Source: Pseudoalteromonas sp. 3D05 (GTDB taxonomy: Bacteria; Pseudomonadota; Gammaproteobacteria; Enterobacterales; Alteromonadaceae). Taken from it: a stretch of 64,000 nucleotides of DNA. Every line of letters begins with the position of its first letter. Within the stretch, counting starts at the first letter, position 1. Positions 18,248 through 25,660 of this stretch are shown in pieces. Made by a program: the position numbers and the translations under genes. The stretch lies in NCBI RefSeq assembly GCF_002723455.1, contig NZ_PDUS01000010.1, forward strand, positions 79,874 to 143,873, in the 5' to 3' direction. The notes below the pieces were generated by a model, which searched no databases, was not told the DNA's origin, and worked only from the letters and a program-made list of their open reading frames with translations.

Positions 18248-18400
18248 ATGAGTAAAGATAAGAAAAAAATCACAAAAAGTATGATTTTGAGATCTGTTGC
18301 TAGTTCAACTGCCATTGAAACTGGCGCAACAGTAAAAACAATAGAAAAAAGGTTAAAAGCAAATAAACTTAAATATGAGTCTCTTTCACTCGCTATTTAA
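18248..18400 (+). CDS. 50-residue protein facing Fic; candidate Fic antitoxin
   Basis: A small, Lys-rich protein starting MSKDKKKITKSMILRSVA after a good ribosome site (gaggtggtaata). Its centre, ASSTAIETG, resembles the Fic-inhibition motif (S/T)xxxE(G/N), with Thr where Gly/Asn is usual. The following stretch (VKTIEKRLKAN) could instead complete a short helix-turn-helix. The gene converges on and overlaps the last 8 bases of the Fic gene. An intact copy with the same arrangement lies at 25508-25660, which supports its being a real gene. An antitoxin role is inference. Confidence 0.55.
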   Translation: MSKDKKKITKSMILRSVASSTAIETGATVKTIEKRLKANKLKYESLSLAI

Positions 18401-19007
18401 TTATATCTTTCACGAGCCTTTCAATGTGTTGATAATCTCTGTTTACACCCGCTTGAATTGACTTGATGTAGAAATCTTTATGCTCATCCCACAAGCTATA
18501 ATCAAGCGTTCCTTTTCCAGCTTTGCTACACAAAAAGTCCATTAACAGACGGCTTACCCTGCCGTTACCCTCACGAAATGGGTGAATTAGAATAAACTCA
18601 ACATGGCTCTGAGCTAAAAATGACACAAGCTCTTCATCGGTCATTTCTGGTAAGTTATTAAATCGAGATAAATACTCATCTTCAAATACGCTAATATGCC
18701 TTTCAATTTGCAGAGGTGACATAAACTGAAATCCACCTTTGCCCATATCAACGCTTCTTATTTTACCTGCCCACTCGTATACATTACCTAGCCATTGTCT
18801 GTGCCAATTAGCAACATTTTGAAAAGAAAAAACGTCTTCTTCTGGCTCTGGCGTTGTAAATATTTTTTCATATAGTTTAACTAAAAGAATAGCCTCAACA
18901 TCATCCATCTCTGCTGCATCAACAATCGCTAACTTGTTCGCTAAAACTAGTTTTTCAGACCCTAGTTGATATTGCGCTTCAATAGAATCAGTCTCGTATT
19001 TAGTCAT
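18393..19007 (-). CDS. Fic family AMP-transferase-like protein
   Basis: A 204-residue Fic-domain protein. The active-site motif HPFREGNGR (142-150) is canonical, with the catalytic His and the anion-binding loop. The flap region is MGKGGFQFMSPLQIERHI. The N-terminus (ETDSIEAQYQLGSEKLVLANKL) is typical of short Fic proteins found on mobile DNA. No inhibitory (S/T)xxxE(G/N) helix is evident in the protein itself, so an outside inhibitor would be expected. Target unknown; relatives AMPylate proteins such as gyrase subunits. Confidence 0.88.
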   Translation of the reverse strand: MTKYETDSIEAQYQLGSEKLVLANKLAIVDAAEMDDVEAILLVKLYEKIFTTPEPEEDVFSFQNVANWHRQWLGNVYEWAGKIRSVDMGKGGFQFMSPLQIERHISVFEDEYLSRFNNLPEMTDEELVSFLAQSHVEFILIHPFREGNGRVSRLLMDFLCSKAGKGTLDYSLWDEHKDFYIKSIQAGVNRDYQHIERLVKDIIK

Positions 19008-19159
19008 TTAATTACGCCAGAAAATGATTAGTGTAAAAGTGCTTAACAACCAATGCAAGTAACCTTGGTGTAATAACTTTGCCAATTTATGTGATTGTTT
19101 AATAATTTGAAACCAATTTTAATAGAGGCATCATGAGCAATAGCCTCTCCTTAAATATT

Positions 19160-19222
19160 GGGGCTTCGCCCCTGTCCCCCGCTATGTCGAAGCCGAAAAT
19201 CGGCTTACACATAGCGGGGGAC
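19160..19222. repeat. Tandem hairpins, the second a nested 14-bp/7-bp palindrome
   Basis: ggggcttcgcccc (19160-19172) is directly followed by a larger structure. Its outer arms gtcccccgctatgt (19174-19187) and acatagcgggggac (19209-19222) are perfectly complementary, and they enclose aagccga/tcggctt with a 3-base loop. No long T run follows, so a simple terminator is unlikely. It lies about 340 bases upstream of the HTH/tyrosine recombinase pair. Possible roles are a recombinase site, an origin-type cruciform or a folded single-strand signal. Confidence 0.7.
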
Positions 19223-19326
19223 GAAACATTTACACTCTTATATGCAGGTTTTATTTGCAGATTGAAAAATATTTCTAAAGTGGTAATCTTATTGTTACTG
19301 AAGCTTTAATTAGCCAGAAAAAAACA

Positions 19327-19444
19327 GGCGCTATTCTGCTGCCTTCAACACGTAGTAACGAGGTAAATGCTATCTTTTTAAAGGTAGTAACCAATCAAAA
19401 ACGGCGCACTCCAGCTGCTGACAACACGTAGATATGAGGTTAAT
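19327..19444 (+). repeat. Two imperfect 42-bp direct repeats
   Basis: Copies at 19327-19368 and 19403-19444 share ggcgc, ctgctg-like and caacacgtag segments and the ending gaggt-aat, with the same internal spacing. They are 76 bp apart start to start. They lie between the nested palindrome and the HTH/recombinase gene pair. The 557 bases from 19008 to 19564 hold only these structures and no supportable gene. Confidence 0.6.
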
Positions 19445-19564
19445 AATCAGGCGAGATCAGTCCGAGCCTTTCGCATATGCGAAAAACAGGGGCGAATAGG
19501 CTTAAGTGCCGCTGAGCTTTATTGCCAGTCAATCTTACAACCTTAATACGACTGGAGTGATCCC

Positions 19565-19786
19565 ATGAAATTCGATGCACTAATCGAAGTCCAAAAACTA
19601 AAATTTGAAAGCAAGCTAATCGCTGGAAACCGTAAAAAAGCATCTAAGCTTGATAAACATAAATTTGAGCTAATAGAAATTTACAAGCAAGGGTCTAACA
19701 TTGTCGAGCTTCAGCGCTGGCTAAAGCGTAAAGGTATAAATGCTCATTGGTCAACAATTCAAAGATGGATTAAAAAACATGGCTAA
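19565..19786 (+). CDS. Small helix-turn-helix protein preceding the recombinase
   Basis: A basic 73-residue protein. The C-terminal part (LIEIYKQGSNIVELQRWLKR followed by INAHWSTIQRWIKKHG) reads as a resolvase/terminase-like helix-turn-helix. A GGAG ribosome site (actggagtgatccc) precedes the ATG. Its end overlaps the start of the recombinase gene by 8 bases, indicating coupled translation and a joint role, perhaps as a directionality or accessory DNA-binding factor. The family is not recognised by name. Confidence 0.65.
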   Translation: MKFDALIEVQKLKFESKLIAGNRKKASKLDKHKFELIEIYKQGSNIVELQRWLKRKGINAHWSTIQRWIKKHG

Positions 19787-20660
19787 ATTTGCGAAACCAA
19801 AAACTCAAGCACACAATGTCATAAAAGGGCTTACAAAAAGTAATCTTATAAAGTCTCTTGGAACTGCCAGAAACTACGAGCAATCACTTAACACCGTTGC
19901 CTCTTGGGCTAAAGATATTGGCATAAACGGTATTCAGGCAATGACAATCGAGCAAGCTCTCAATTATTTAGATTACCGAAAAGAAATAGTGGGTCAAAAA
20001 TCACTGGATATGGAACGCCAAGCTATACAAGCAATGATGAGGCTAAACGGCAAACTTAAAGATAAGCAAACACTCCCTGTTATTAAATCAATTAATCAGC
20101 AAATTCTTAAATCACGCTCCTACACCACAGAGCAAGCACAAATAATAAGTAAGCACCAAACGTCTAAATATTCATTATCAACACAAATAGCACTCTCTGC
20201 GGGGCTTCGTGCACATGAATTGTTGACCATAGCCAAAGTTGAAGAACGCAAAGCAGATAAACGACCAGCTTTTGATTCAAAATGGTCTGGTAGAAACGGT
20301 GTGCTATATACCGTGACAGGCAAAGGAGGCTTAACACGCGAAGTACTAATACCTCACGATTTATCAGCTAAATTAGAACTTCGTAAATTTAAACAACCTG
20401 TCACTGTTGTTGATAGAAAAATAAACTACTTGCAGCGCTACGATATTGGAGGTGGAAAAAAGTGGTCGGATTCATTTAATAAAGCATCAAACCGTACGCT
20501 TTCATTTTCCAACGGTGCTCACGGCCTTAGGCATAGCTACGCACAAGAAAGGCTATTAGAGCTGATACTTAATCAATATCCATATCAAATAGCATTAGAG
20601 ACAGTTTCACAAGAGATGGGACATTTTAGGCCGGAAATCACTGAGGTGTATTTACGTTAA
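19779..20660 (+). CDS. Tyrosine recombinase (second integrase of the island)
   Basis: A 293-residue tyrosine recombinase. The catalytic set is visible: Arg in LSAGLRAHELL, HGLRHSY (His-x-x-Arg), a His in MGHFRPEIT, and the nucleophile in TEVYLR at the extreme C-terminus. The N-terminal SAM-like core-binding domain is present (residues 20-100). The start is the ATG overlapping the HTH gene. It differs from the tRNA-targeting integrase and may resolve dimers or move a sub-element bounded near the upstream palindromes. It appears intact. Confidence 0.82.
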   Translation: MAKFAKPKTQAHNVIKGLTKSNLIKSLGTARNYEQSLNTVASWAKDIGINGIQAMTIEQALNYLDYRKEIVGQKSLDMERQAIQAMMRLNGKLKDKQTLPVIKSINQQILKSRSYTTEQAQIISKHQTSKYSLSTQIALSAGLRAHELLTIAKVEERKADKRPAFDSKWSGRNGVLYTVTGKGGLTREVLIPHDLSAKLELRKFKQPVTVVDRKINYLQRYDIGGGKKWSDSFNKASNRTLSFSNGAHGLRHSYAQERLLELILNQYPYQIALETVSQEMGHFRPEITEVYLR

Positions 20661-20701
20661 GTTAAAGCTACCGTGAAGATAGCTTTAATTTCAAGTCTTA
20701 T

Positions 20702-20830
20702 CTATTTCTTTGAAGATTTACTAGGTTTTAATCCTGGGGTGTTCCCTGGAGTATTTTTGTTATCACGTCTACGTTTATCAGGTTTGCCAGTTGAATCAGC
20801 AATTGGTTTTGGTCCAGGTTTAAGAGCCAT
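20702..20830 (-). CDS. 42-residue Lys/Pro-rich basic protein
   Basis: The reverse strand has an ATG preceded by aaggataacgatt (AGGA, good spacing) and encodes MALKPGPKPIADSTGKPDKR onward, ending in a Lys/Ser-rich tail, rich in Lys, Pro and Gly. No family is recognised. The forward-strand frame over the same bases is hydrophobic and lacks a ribosome site. The composition suggests a disordered nucleic-acid-binding peptide. It converges on the recombinase gene. Confidence 0.5.
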   Translation of the reverse strand: MALKPGPKPIADSTGKPDKRRRDNKNTPGNTPGLKPSKSSKK

Positions 20831-21049
20831 AATCGTTATCCTTTCAATTAAGAGGAAGTCCCTCAATTATAAGTATAGCTTTAAACAAAAATTTGATGGT
20901 TGTTATTGATAAATAATTACTTATCCGCTAAATAAAAAGGTACAATTTTAAATGGAACCTGAAAATAACATGTTAGGAATACGTTAATATAATCACTTTA
21001 AAAAGCTTAATTTGACGCACTGAAACTATCTAGGTTTCAATTAAATATA

Positions 21050-22249
21050 TCAATTGTACGCCTTGCAAAATAGCCATATAGTTAGGCCTAATAAGACCAA
21101 AGCTGCAATAATTGACAAATACAGTTTTATTTCAACTTGAAATTGTGCGCTCTCAATATTCCCTTTCGCATTTCGTATATCACTAGCTTCATCCTCATAC
21201 GCCTTTGCTAGCTCGTCAAAAACACCTGAATATTCTTTATTCAATATCTTTAACGTTGAAAACTGTCCTACCAAATTAAAAATAAGCAAAGCAGCTAGCA
21301 CTAATACTGTTATTACTACAGATACATTTTTTGCATAAGTCATGGTGTTTAAACCTGCCGTCTCAACTAGTTTTATTTGTGTTGTGGCAAACCAAATACC
21401 TGCGGGTAATGACAAAAGCTTAGTTGCAATATTATCGAAAATTTCATGGATCTTACTTACATACTCAGTTCGCTTCTCCATGTACTCTTTACGCGCTTTA
21501 TCAAATGTGTAATTTTCGACATAGCCTTGATAGCTTAATAAAACATTAGAAATTAAAGAGCTCATATGTTGTATTAAATAGCTAAATCTTTGTTTTGGCG
21601 CTTTATCTTTGAGAAAAGATACTAATTCCTTACAGATCAGGCAAGTAATAGCTTCTTTGTGTAAATCTTTGCTCAGTAACTTGTCTATGGCCTGAAGATC
21701 AATTGAGTGTTCCAAATCAATTTCTCTTAAAACAAATTGAAAACTAAGAGGCCTATCATAAAAAATAGTTTTATCACCACCTTCGGTTAATTCGGCAAGT
21801 TCCGCTATTAACTTATAAACTTTATGAATACTAAGGTAGTTTCTATATTTTTCATCATTATTTGAAGGAGAAAATAAAAGAGCTGTATCTGTAAAAAAAA
21901 TATACCTAACTGGCGACTTAACTCGTAACTCATTTGCTAAAATATCATTCCAATTAGAACAAATTGCATAGTCAGGTTTTATCTCCTGTGCTGATAAATC
22001 TACGTTAAATCGAATATTATCAGCGTAATGACCTGGTTTTAACTGGCTTAGATTAGCGCTAGAGGCCGGCTCGCCATTTTTAGTGAAGTCATAAGCTCCA
22101 GATGTTAAACCAGCCTCTTCAAGTATCTCTAGATTTTTTTTAAGCTCATCTGTTAAACGCAGCTCACCTTGAAACTCGCCCTCTTTTAAAGTGCGACACT
22201 CAAGCGCTGCAAAAATCGTTGAATAAGCTTCTAAAATCTGTTGTTGCAT
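21050..22249 (-). CDS. Membrane protein paired with the NA37-family protein
   Basis: Unrecognised 399-residue protein. The first ~290 residues look soluble and helical (LEILEEAGLTSGAYDFTKNG, KDKAPKQRFSYLIQHM). A membrane helix follows (VSVVITVLVLAALLIFNLVG, about 330-350), then a charged helical loop (YSGVFDELAKAYEDEASDIRN) and a C-terminal helix (YLSIIAALVLLGLTIWLF). Its ATG overlaps the stop of the upstream NA37 gene (TGATG), so the two are translated together. A DNA- or nucleoid-sensing protein coupled to a membrane protein is an effector-like layout; function is inference. Confidence 0.75.
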   Translation of the reverse strand: MQQQILEAYSTIFAALECRTLKEGEFQGELRLTDELKKNLEILEEAGLTSGAYDFTKNGEPASSANLSQLKPGHYADNIRFNVDLSAQEIKPDYAICSNWNDILANELRVKSPVRYIFFTDTALLFSPSNNDEKYRNYLSIHKVYKLIAELAELTEGGDKTIFYDRPLSFQFVLREIDLEHSIDLQAIDKLLSKDLHKEAITCLICKELVSFLKDKAPKQRFSYLIQHMSSLISNVLLSYQGYVENYTFDKARKEYMEKRTEYVSKIHEIFDNIATKLLSLPAGIWFATTQIKLVETAGLNTMTYAKNVSVVITVLVLAALLIFNLVGQFSTLKILNKEYSGVFDELAKAYEDEASDIRNAKGNIESAQFQVEIKLYLSIIAALVLLGLTIWLFCKAYN

Positions 22250-23289
22250 CAGCTAGTTTCACCATGCTCATCTTCTAACTCTTCTTCAATAGCACTTCGT
22301 AATGAATCTGGGATTTCTGAAAATGTAAGTTGTCCGTTCTCGTATTTTACCGTTGTGTTTAACATTTCTCTATCAAAACTAATTGAAACACCTTTTCCTC
22401 TACCTGATATTTTTCTGTAACTTTTCAGTACTTTTTGATCTATTGCTAATTCTTCAGGTAAATCATAATGCTCTCTAGCATGCTTGCAAAAATCCTCTGC
22501 CCTATCTGAAAAGACATGATTTGCCACATGGCTTAAGTGCAGTTGACTTCCTGCTTTCTGTTGTACCTTTATAAAATCATGTGCTTGAGCAATTTTCTGC
22601 GAAGCAACATCATCATCCATGTGACAAGTATCTTTTGCATAGTCATGGATTGCATTTTTTAATTTCTTAGTTTCTAAACTCGCAGCAAGTTTGTCTCTTT
22701 GGCAACCAATAAATTTTTCAAAGTAGTCTCTGACTTCCGCAGCTAAACCTGTTCTAAAACGAATATATCTAGAGCTTAAATCACTCCTCCATTGGCTTAA
22801 GTTCACCGCAGCACCCAAATGCAGCTTTTTCAAATCCAAAATCTCACTAGCCACTACCTCTAGATTATCAGCAACATCTATACCTTCCGTTTTATTTAAG
22901 ATAGCTATAGCAAGCCAGTCATCGTTATTCCTTTCATACTGATAAAAAACTAAATACCCCCCCTTCACAGATTGTAACTGATCACCAACAATTACACTTT
23001 CAAACTTATCTGCAAGCTCTTTTGTTAAATCAACAAAGTTAGAGCAATTGCAATTATCATCATAGTACTTATTTAATTTTTGTTCGAAAGCTGGCTCTAC
23101 AGTATTATCACCATCGACACCAAACTCCCCTATATTTAGGTGTGCATTAGAAAATAACTCTAAAAGCCCATCGGTTAATTGTGCAGCCATGCCTTGGGTA
23201 CTATTTTCATTTTCTCGAAGCTTTTTTGATAGTCTCTCACCATCGTTGTCACGTTTAACAACATGAATAATTACATGCTTTATTGCCAT
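22249..23289 (-). CDS. Nucleoid-associated protein of the NA37 (YejK/NdpA) family
   Basis: A 346-residue relative of YejK, a 37-kDa nucleoid-associated protein. The start MAIKHVIIHVVKRD and the blocks GGYLVFYQYERNNDDWLAIAILNKTEG and LHLGAAVNLSQWRS resemble that family. A C-terminal part SYRKISGRGKGVSISFDREML likewise fits. The ATG was placed eight codons inside the longest frame, where the conserved N-terminus begins. It is the first gene of a two-gene unit with a membrane protein and lies beside the integrase. Chromosomal YejK is normally solitary, so this paired, island-borne version is unusual. Confidence 0.78.
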   Translation of the reverse strand: MAIKHVIIHVVKRDNDGERLSKKLRENENSTQGMAAQLTDGLLELFSNAHLNIGEFGVDGDNTVEPAFEQKLNKYYDDNCNCSNFVDLTKELADKFESVIVGDQLQSVKGGYLVFYQYERNNDDWLAIAILNKTEGIDVADNLEVVASEILDLKKLHLGAAVNLSQWRSDLSSRYIRFRTGLAAEVRDYFEKFIGCQRDKLAASLETKKLKNAIHDYAKDTCHMDDDVASQKIAQAHDFIKVQQKAGSQLHLSHVANHVFSDRAEDFCKHAREHYDLPEELAIDQKVLKSYRKISGRGKGVSISFDREMLNTTVKYENGQLTFSEIPDSLRSAIEEELEDEHGETS

Positions 23290-23489
23290 AATTCGTCCGT
23301 ATATTTTAAGCAAAGGAGTTTTAGTAAGGTAAGAAAAGCAGTTCTTTACTTGTTTTTTAGTTTTATAATTTCAAAAGACTCTAGATTGTTTAAATCCTGA
23401 ATGCAAGCCAAAAGAAGCGAATCGGATAGATTGCAGCTGGTTAAAAAGCTCATACCCTTTTCAAGTAATCTACATGCAAAAAATATAAG

Positions 23490-24755
23490 TTAACTTCCTA
23501 TAAAATCTAGTTTATCCCCCCAAGCAGCTAAAGCCCTCTTTCTTTTGTCCATATACTCCTGCATATTATAAACGCCCTGTACCCCCTGTAATTGATGATT
23601 GAGTATTTTTTCAATCACTATTGGGTCAGCTCCAATACCAGCATCCCCCAAGCGCGTTGCAACTGTTCTTCTTAAATCGTGAGGCACAAACTTAGGTACT
23701 CCAAGTTCCTCTAGTTTACGGCTGATAGAACGTGATAGTGAATGCCTATCAATTGGCTGTTCGCCTGGGCCTGATTTATTAGTTGTTGTGCTCGGGAACA
23801 CATACTTAGAATTGAGATAGCCAAATGCTGCGCGCAACTCATCAAGTAAAATAACCATATTTTGAGTAATCGGTACTTTATGAGTTCTTTCGCCATTTTT
23901 ATTTTGCTTCACGCGCTCGGCTGGGATTGTCCATATCATTTTATCAAAATCAAATTCTTGCCACTGTGCACCTGTAACCTCTATTGGCCGACAACCTGTT
24001 AAAGTTATACACTTTAGTGCGTAAATAACTTGCTGGCTTATACCTAGCTTTGGCAGGCGGTCAAATACTTGAATAACTTCGTCAAACTCTAGTGCTCTGG
24101 TTCGCGACTTTTCAAGGCCACCCACGCTTTTCTTTTTAACTGTGCTTATCGGGTTACCTTGGATTAAATCTCGCTCAACACCAAAGTTAAACATTTGCTT
24201 AAGGATAGATAGCGTTTTATTCGCCTGCGTTTTAGCGCCTCTATCAGTTATTGGATCAAGCACTTTTTTAAAAATTTCGCGGCGAGTTATTTCTTTAAGT
24301 TTATAATTACCAATAAATGGCAGAATGTCTTTATCAAACATTCTAATAACTGGGTCTACATCTTTTCGGTTGGCTTTAATGTCTCTTTCAATAAACTCAT
24401 TCGCAAGTACTGCGATTGTCGGTGAGGTGATTTCTTGCTTTTCAATTAGTGCTGCTTTCTTTTTTTGTAAAAAAACATCAATACCGCGCGACACATCACC
24501 AATATATTGCTTAGCAAGCTGCCTAGCCTCACTAACTGTTATTACCGATGAATTACCTAAGGCTAGCCTCCTTTCTTTCGAACCTCGGCCTCCTAGGCGG
24601 TAATACAGATAATATACTTGTGAACGTTTTCCATCTTTATTTGGTTTTCCAAGATTTAAATAAAAACCAGAGATCTCAGTGTCATTGATTTTGGTAATTT
24701 CCAAAGGGGTATTTTTGAGTATAGATTCAGTTAATTTTACTTTGATTGACGCCAT
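23490..24755 (-). CDS. int: P4-type tyrosine integrase of the island
   Basis: A 421-residue site-specific integrase. The N-terminal arm-binding DUF4102-like domain begins MASIKVKLTESILKN and holds ISGFYLNLGK. The core-binding and catalytic domains follow with Arg in LTGCRPIEVTGAQW, VPHDLRRTVATRL (His-x-x-Arg), a His in ILNHQLQG and the nucleophile in GVYNMQEY. The chosen ATG has AGGTG upstream; a longer frame adds 14 unlikely residues. It sits at the end of the island away from the tRNA gene and reads inward. It should recombine the 49-bp att repeats. Confidence 0.93.
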   Translation of the reverse strand: MASIKVKLTESILKNTPLEITKINDTEISGFYLNLGKPNKDGKRSQVYYLYYRLGGRGSKERRLALGNSSVITVSEARQLAKQYIGDVSRGIDVFLQKKKAALIEKQEITSPTIAVLANEFIERDIKANRKDVDPVIRMFDKDILPFIGNYKLKEITRREIFKKVLDPITDRGAKTQANKTLSILKQMFNFGVERDLIQGNPISTVKKKSVGGLEKSRTRALEFDEVIQVFDRLPKLGISQQVIYALKCITLTGCRPIEVTGAQWQEFDFDKMIWTIPAERVKQNKNGERTHKVPITQNMVILLDELRAAFGYLNSKYVFPSTTTNKSGPGEQPIDRHSLSRSISRKLEELGVPKFVPHDLRRTVATRLGDAGIGADPIVIEKILNHQLQGVQGVYNMQEYMDKRKRALAAWGDKLDFIGS

Positions 24756-24788
24756 TTTTCGCACACCTAGAGTTAAGTCAAAAATTTT

Positions 24789-24808
24789 GTCGCACACTTA
24801 TCGCACGA
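24789..24808 (+). promoter_or_regulatory. Putative integrase arm-type site, right end
   Basis: gtcgcacacttatcgcacga matches the left-end copy at 5611-5630 in 19 of 20 bases and same orientation. It lies 33 bases upstream of the int start codon, so binding could also autoregulate int. A further cgcacac unit lies at about 24760. The surrounding 24756-25175 region holds no gene except these sites and the att copy. Confidence 0.6.
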
Positions 24809-24960
24809 GCTGATTTGAGCTCACTAAACTTCACGTTCATTCACTAGGTATAATTTAAAAGCTTAATCCTTTCAATAGCAATAACTTACAATTACTTTGA
24901 ATACTTCACTGTAGAACACTTTTAGCCACTTTTGTACACGATAAAGCACAGGTGATTTTT

Positions 24961-25009
24961 ATGGGGTGGCAGGGGTCGAGAGTTCGAATCTCTCCATACC
25001 GACCATTTA
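24961..25009 (+). repeat. Right attachment site (att copy 2)
   Basis: An exact copy of the tRNA-Pro 3' part (anticodon loop to just past CCA). It lacks the 5' half, so it is not a tRNA gene. It marks the right island end and the junction formed on integration. Confidence 0.95.
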
Positions 25010-25175
25010 CTCCTTCCTAAACTCATTGCTCATCATTATTACTTAATAGTTGTGGATAACCCACAAATCGCCTGCAACATCCAAAAAATAGCTTCAATAA
25101 ACTTAATTGCTTTTTTACACTGCCATTAGTTAATCTAAGTACTGCAATTACATTGCAAATAATAATTAAAATGTA

Positions 25176-25450
25176 ATGAAAACGAATGAAGGTTCACTGT
25201 TTCCAAAACGGCTAAAAGAGGCAAGACTAACAAAAGGACTTTCGCAAAAAAACTAGGAATACTGGCAGGCACGGATCAGTTCGCGGCGTCGCCTAGAATG
25301 AATCAGTACGAAAAAGTCGTACACTCACCCGAATTTTAAACAGTATGGGCACTACCTAAAGTATTAGATGTGCCAACAGCATTCTTTTACTGTGAAGAGG
25401 GTAATTTAGCCGCTATAATTCTTAATCATAAAACTTATAACGCTAATTGA
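25176..25450 (+). pseudogene. XRE regulator copy 2, frameshifted
   Basis: Compared with the intact gene at 17915, one A is missing from the A run after tcgc near base 25250, shifting the frame, and a CAA has become TAA near 25338. The two CTAAG-N5-CTTAG operators of copy 1 are also not preserved upstream. The rest stays about 94% identical, so decay is recent. No functional repressor can be made from here. Confidence 0.88.
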
Positions 25451-25507
25451 TAACATAAGGCTCTAGGTGTAGAATTAAATGCAGACGATTTATTAGAGGT
25501 GGTAATA

Positions 25508-25660
25508 ATGAGTAAAGATAAGAAAAAAATCACAAAAAGTATGATTTTGAGATCTGTTGCTAGTTCAACTGCTATTGAGACTGGCGCAACAGTTAAAACA
25601 ATCGAGAAAAGGTTAAAAACAAATAAACTTAAATATGAGTCTCTTTCACTCGCTATTTAA
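25508..25660 (+). CDS. 50-residue protein facing Fic, copy 2
   Basis: Differs from copy 1 mainly at silent positions (gccattgaaact against gctattgagact); the protein keeps ASSTAIETG, and one residue near the end changes (Ala to Thr in KRLKTN). The ribosome site (gaggtggtaata) is also kept. Preservation of this frame while the adjacent XRE gene decayed hints at selection, as expected for an inhibitor of the neighbouring Fic protein. Confidence 0.55.
   Translation: MSKDKKKITKSMILRSVASSTAIETGATVKTIEKRLKTNKLKYESLSLAI

Larger units (their letters stand above)
17915..19050. repeat. Duplicated XRE/small-ORF/Fic module, copy 1
   Basis: About 1.14 kb nearly identical (roughly 95% by eye) to 25176-26313, in the same orientation, 7261 bp apart. 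In this copy all three genes are intact. One copy lies inside the island and one just outside its right att site. Homologous recombination between them would delete the second recombinase, the NA37 pair, the integrase and the right att site. Confidence 0.9.
5485..25009. mobile_element. Integrative genomic island inserted at tRNA-Pro(GGG)
   Basis: The element is bounded by a perfect 49-bp direct repeat made from the 3' half of tRNA-Pro. Just inside the right repeat lies a P4-type tyrosine integrase, and paired 20-bp arm-type sequences lie near both ends. Cargo is a CDF/CzcCBA heavy-metal efflux cassette, an XRE regulator and Fic module, and an NA37-family/membrane-protein pair. It also has a primase-like protein, an AlpA-like protein and a second tyrosine recombinase. 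No conjugation (relaxase, type IV secretion) or phage structural genes are seen, so it would move by integrase alone or by being mobilised in trans. Confidence 0.93.

Noticed and set aside
20673..20909. 78-codon forward frame after the second recombinase
   Set aside because: No ribosome site and a hydrophobic, low-complexity product; the opposite strand encodes a better supported 42-residue basic protein.
24961..25003. Possible second tRNA-Pro gene
   Set aside because: Only the anticodon-loop-to-CCA part is present; the D arm and 5' acceptor strand are missing. It is an att repeat.
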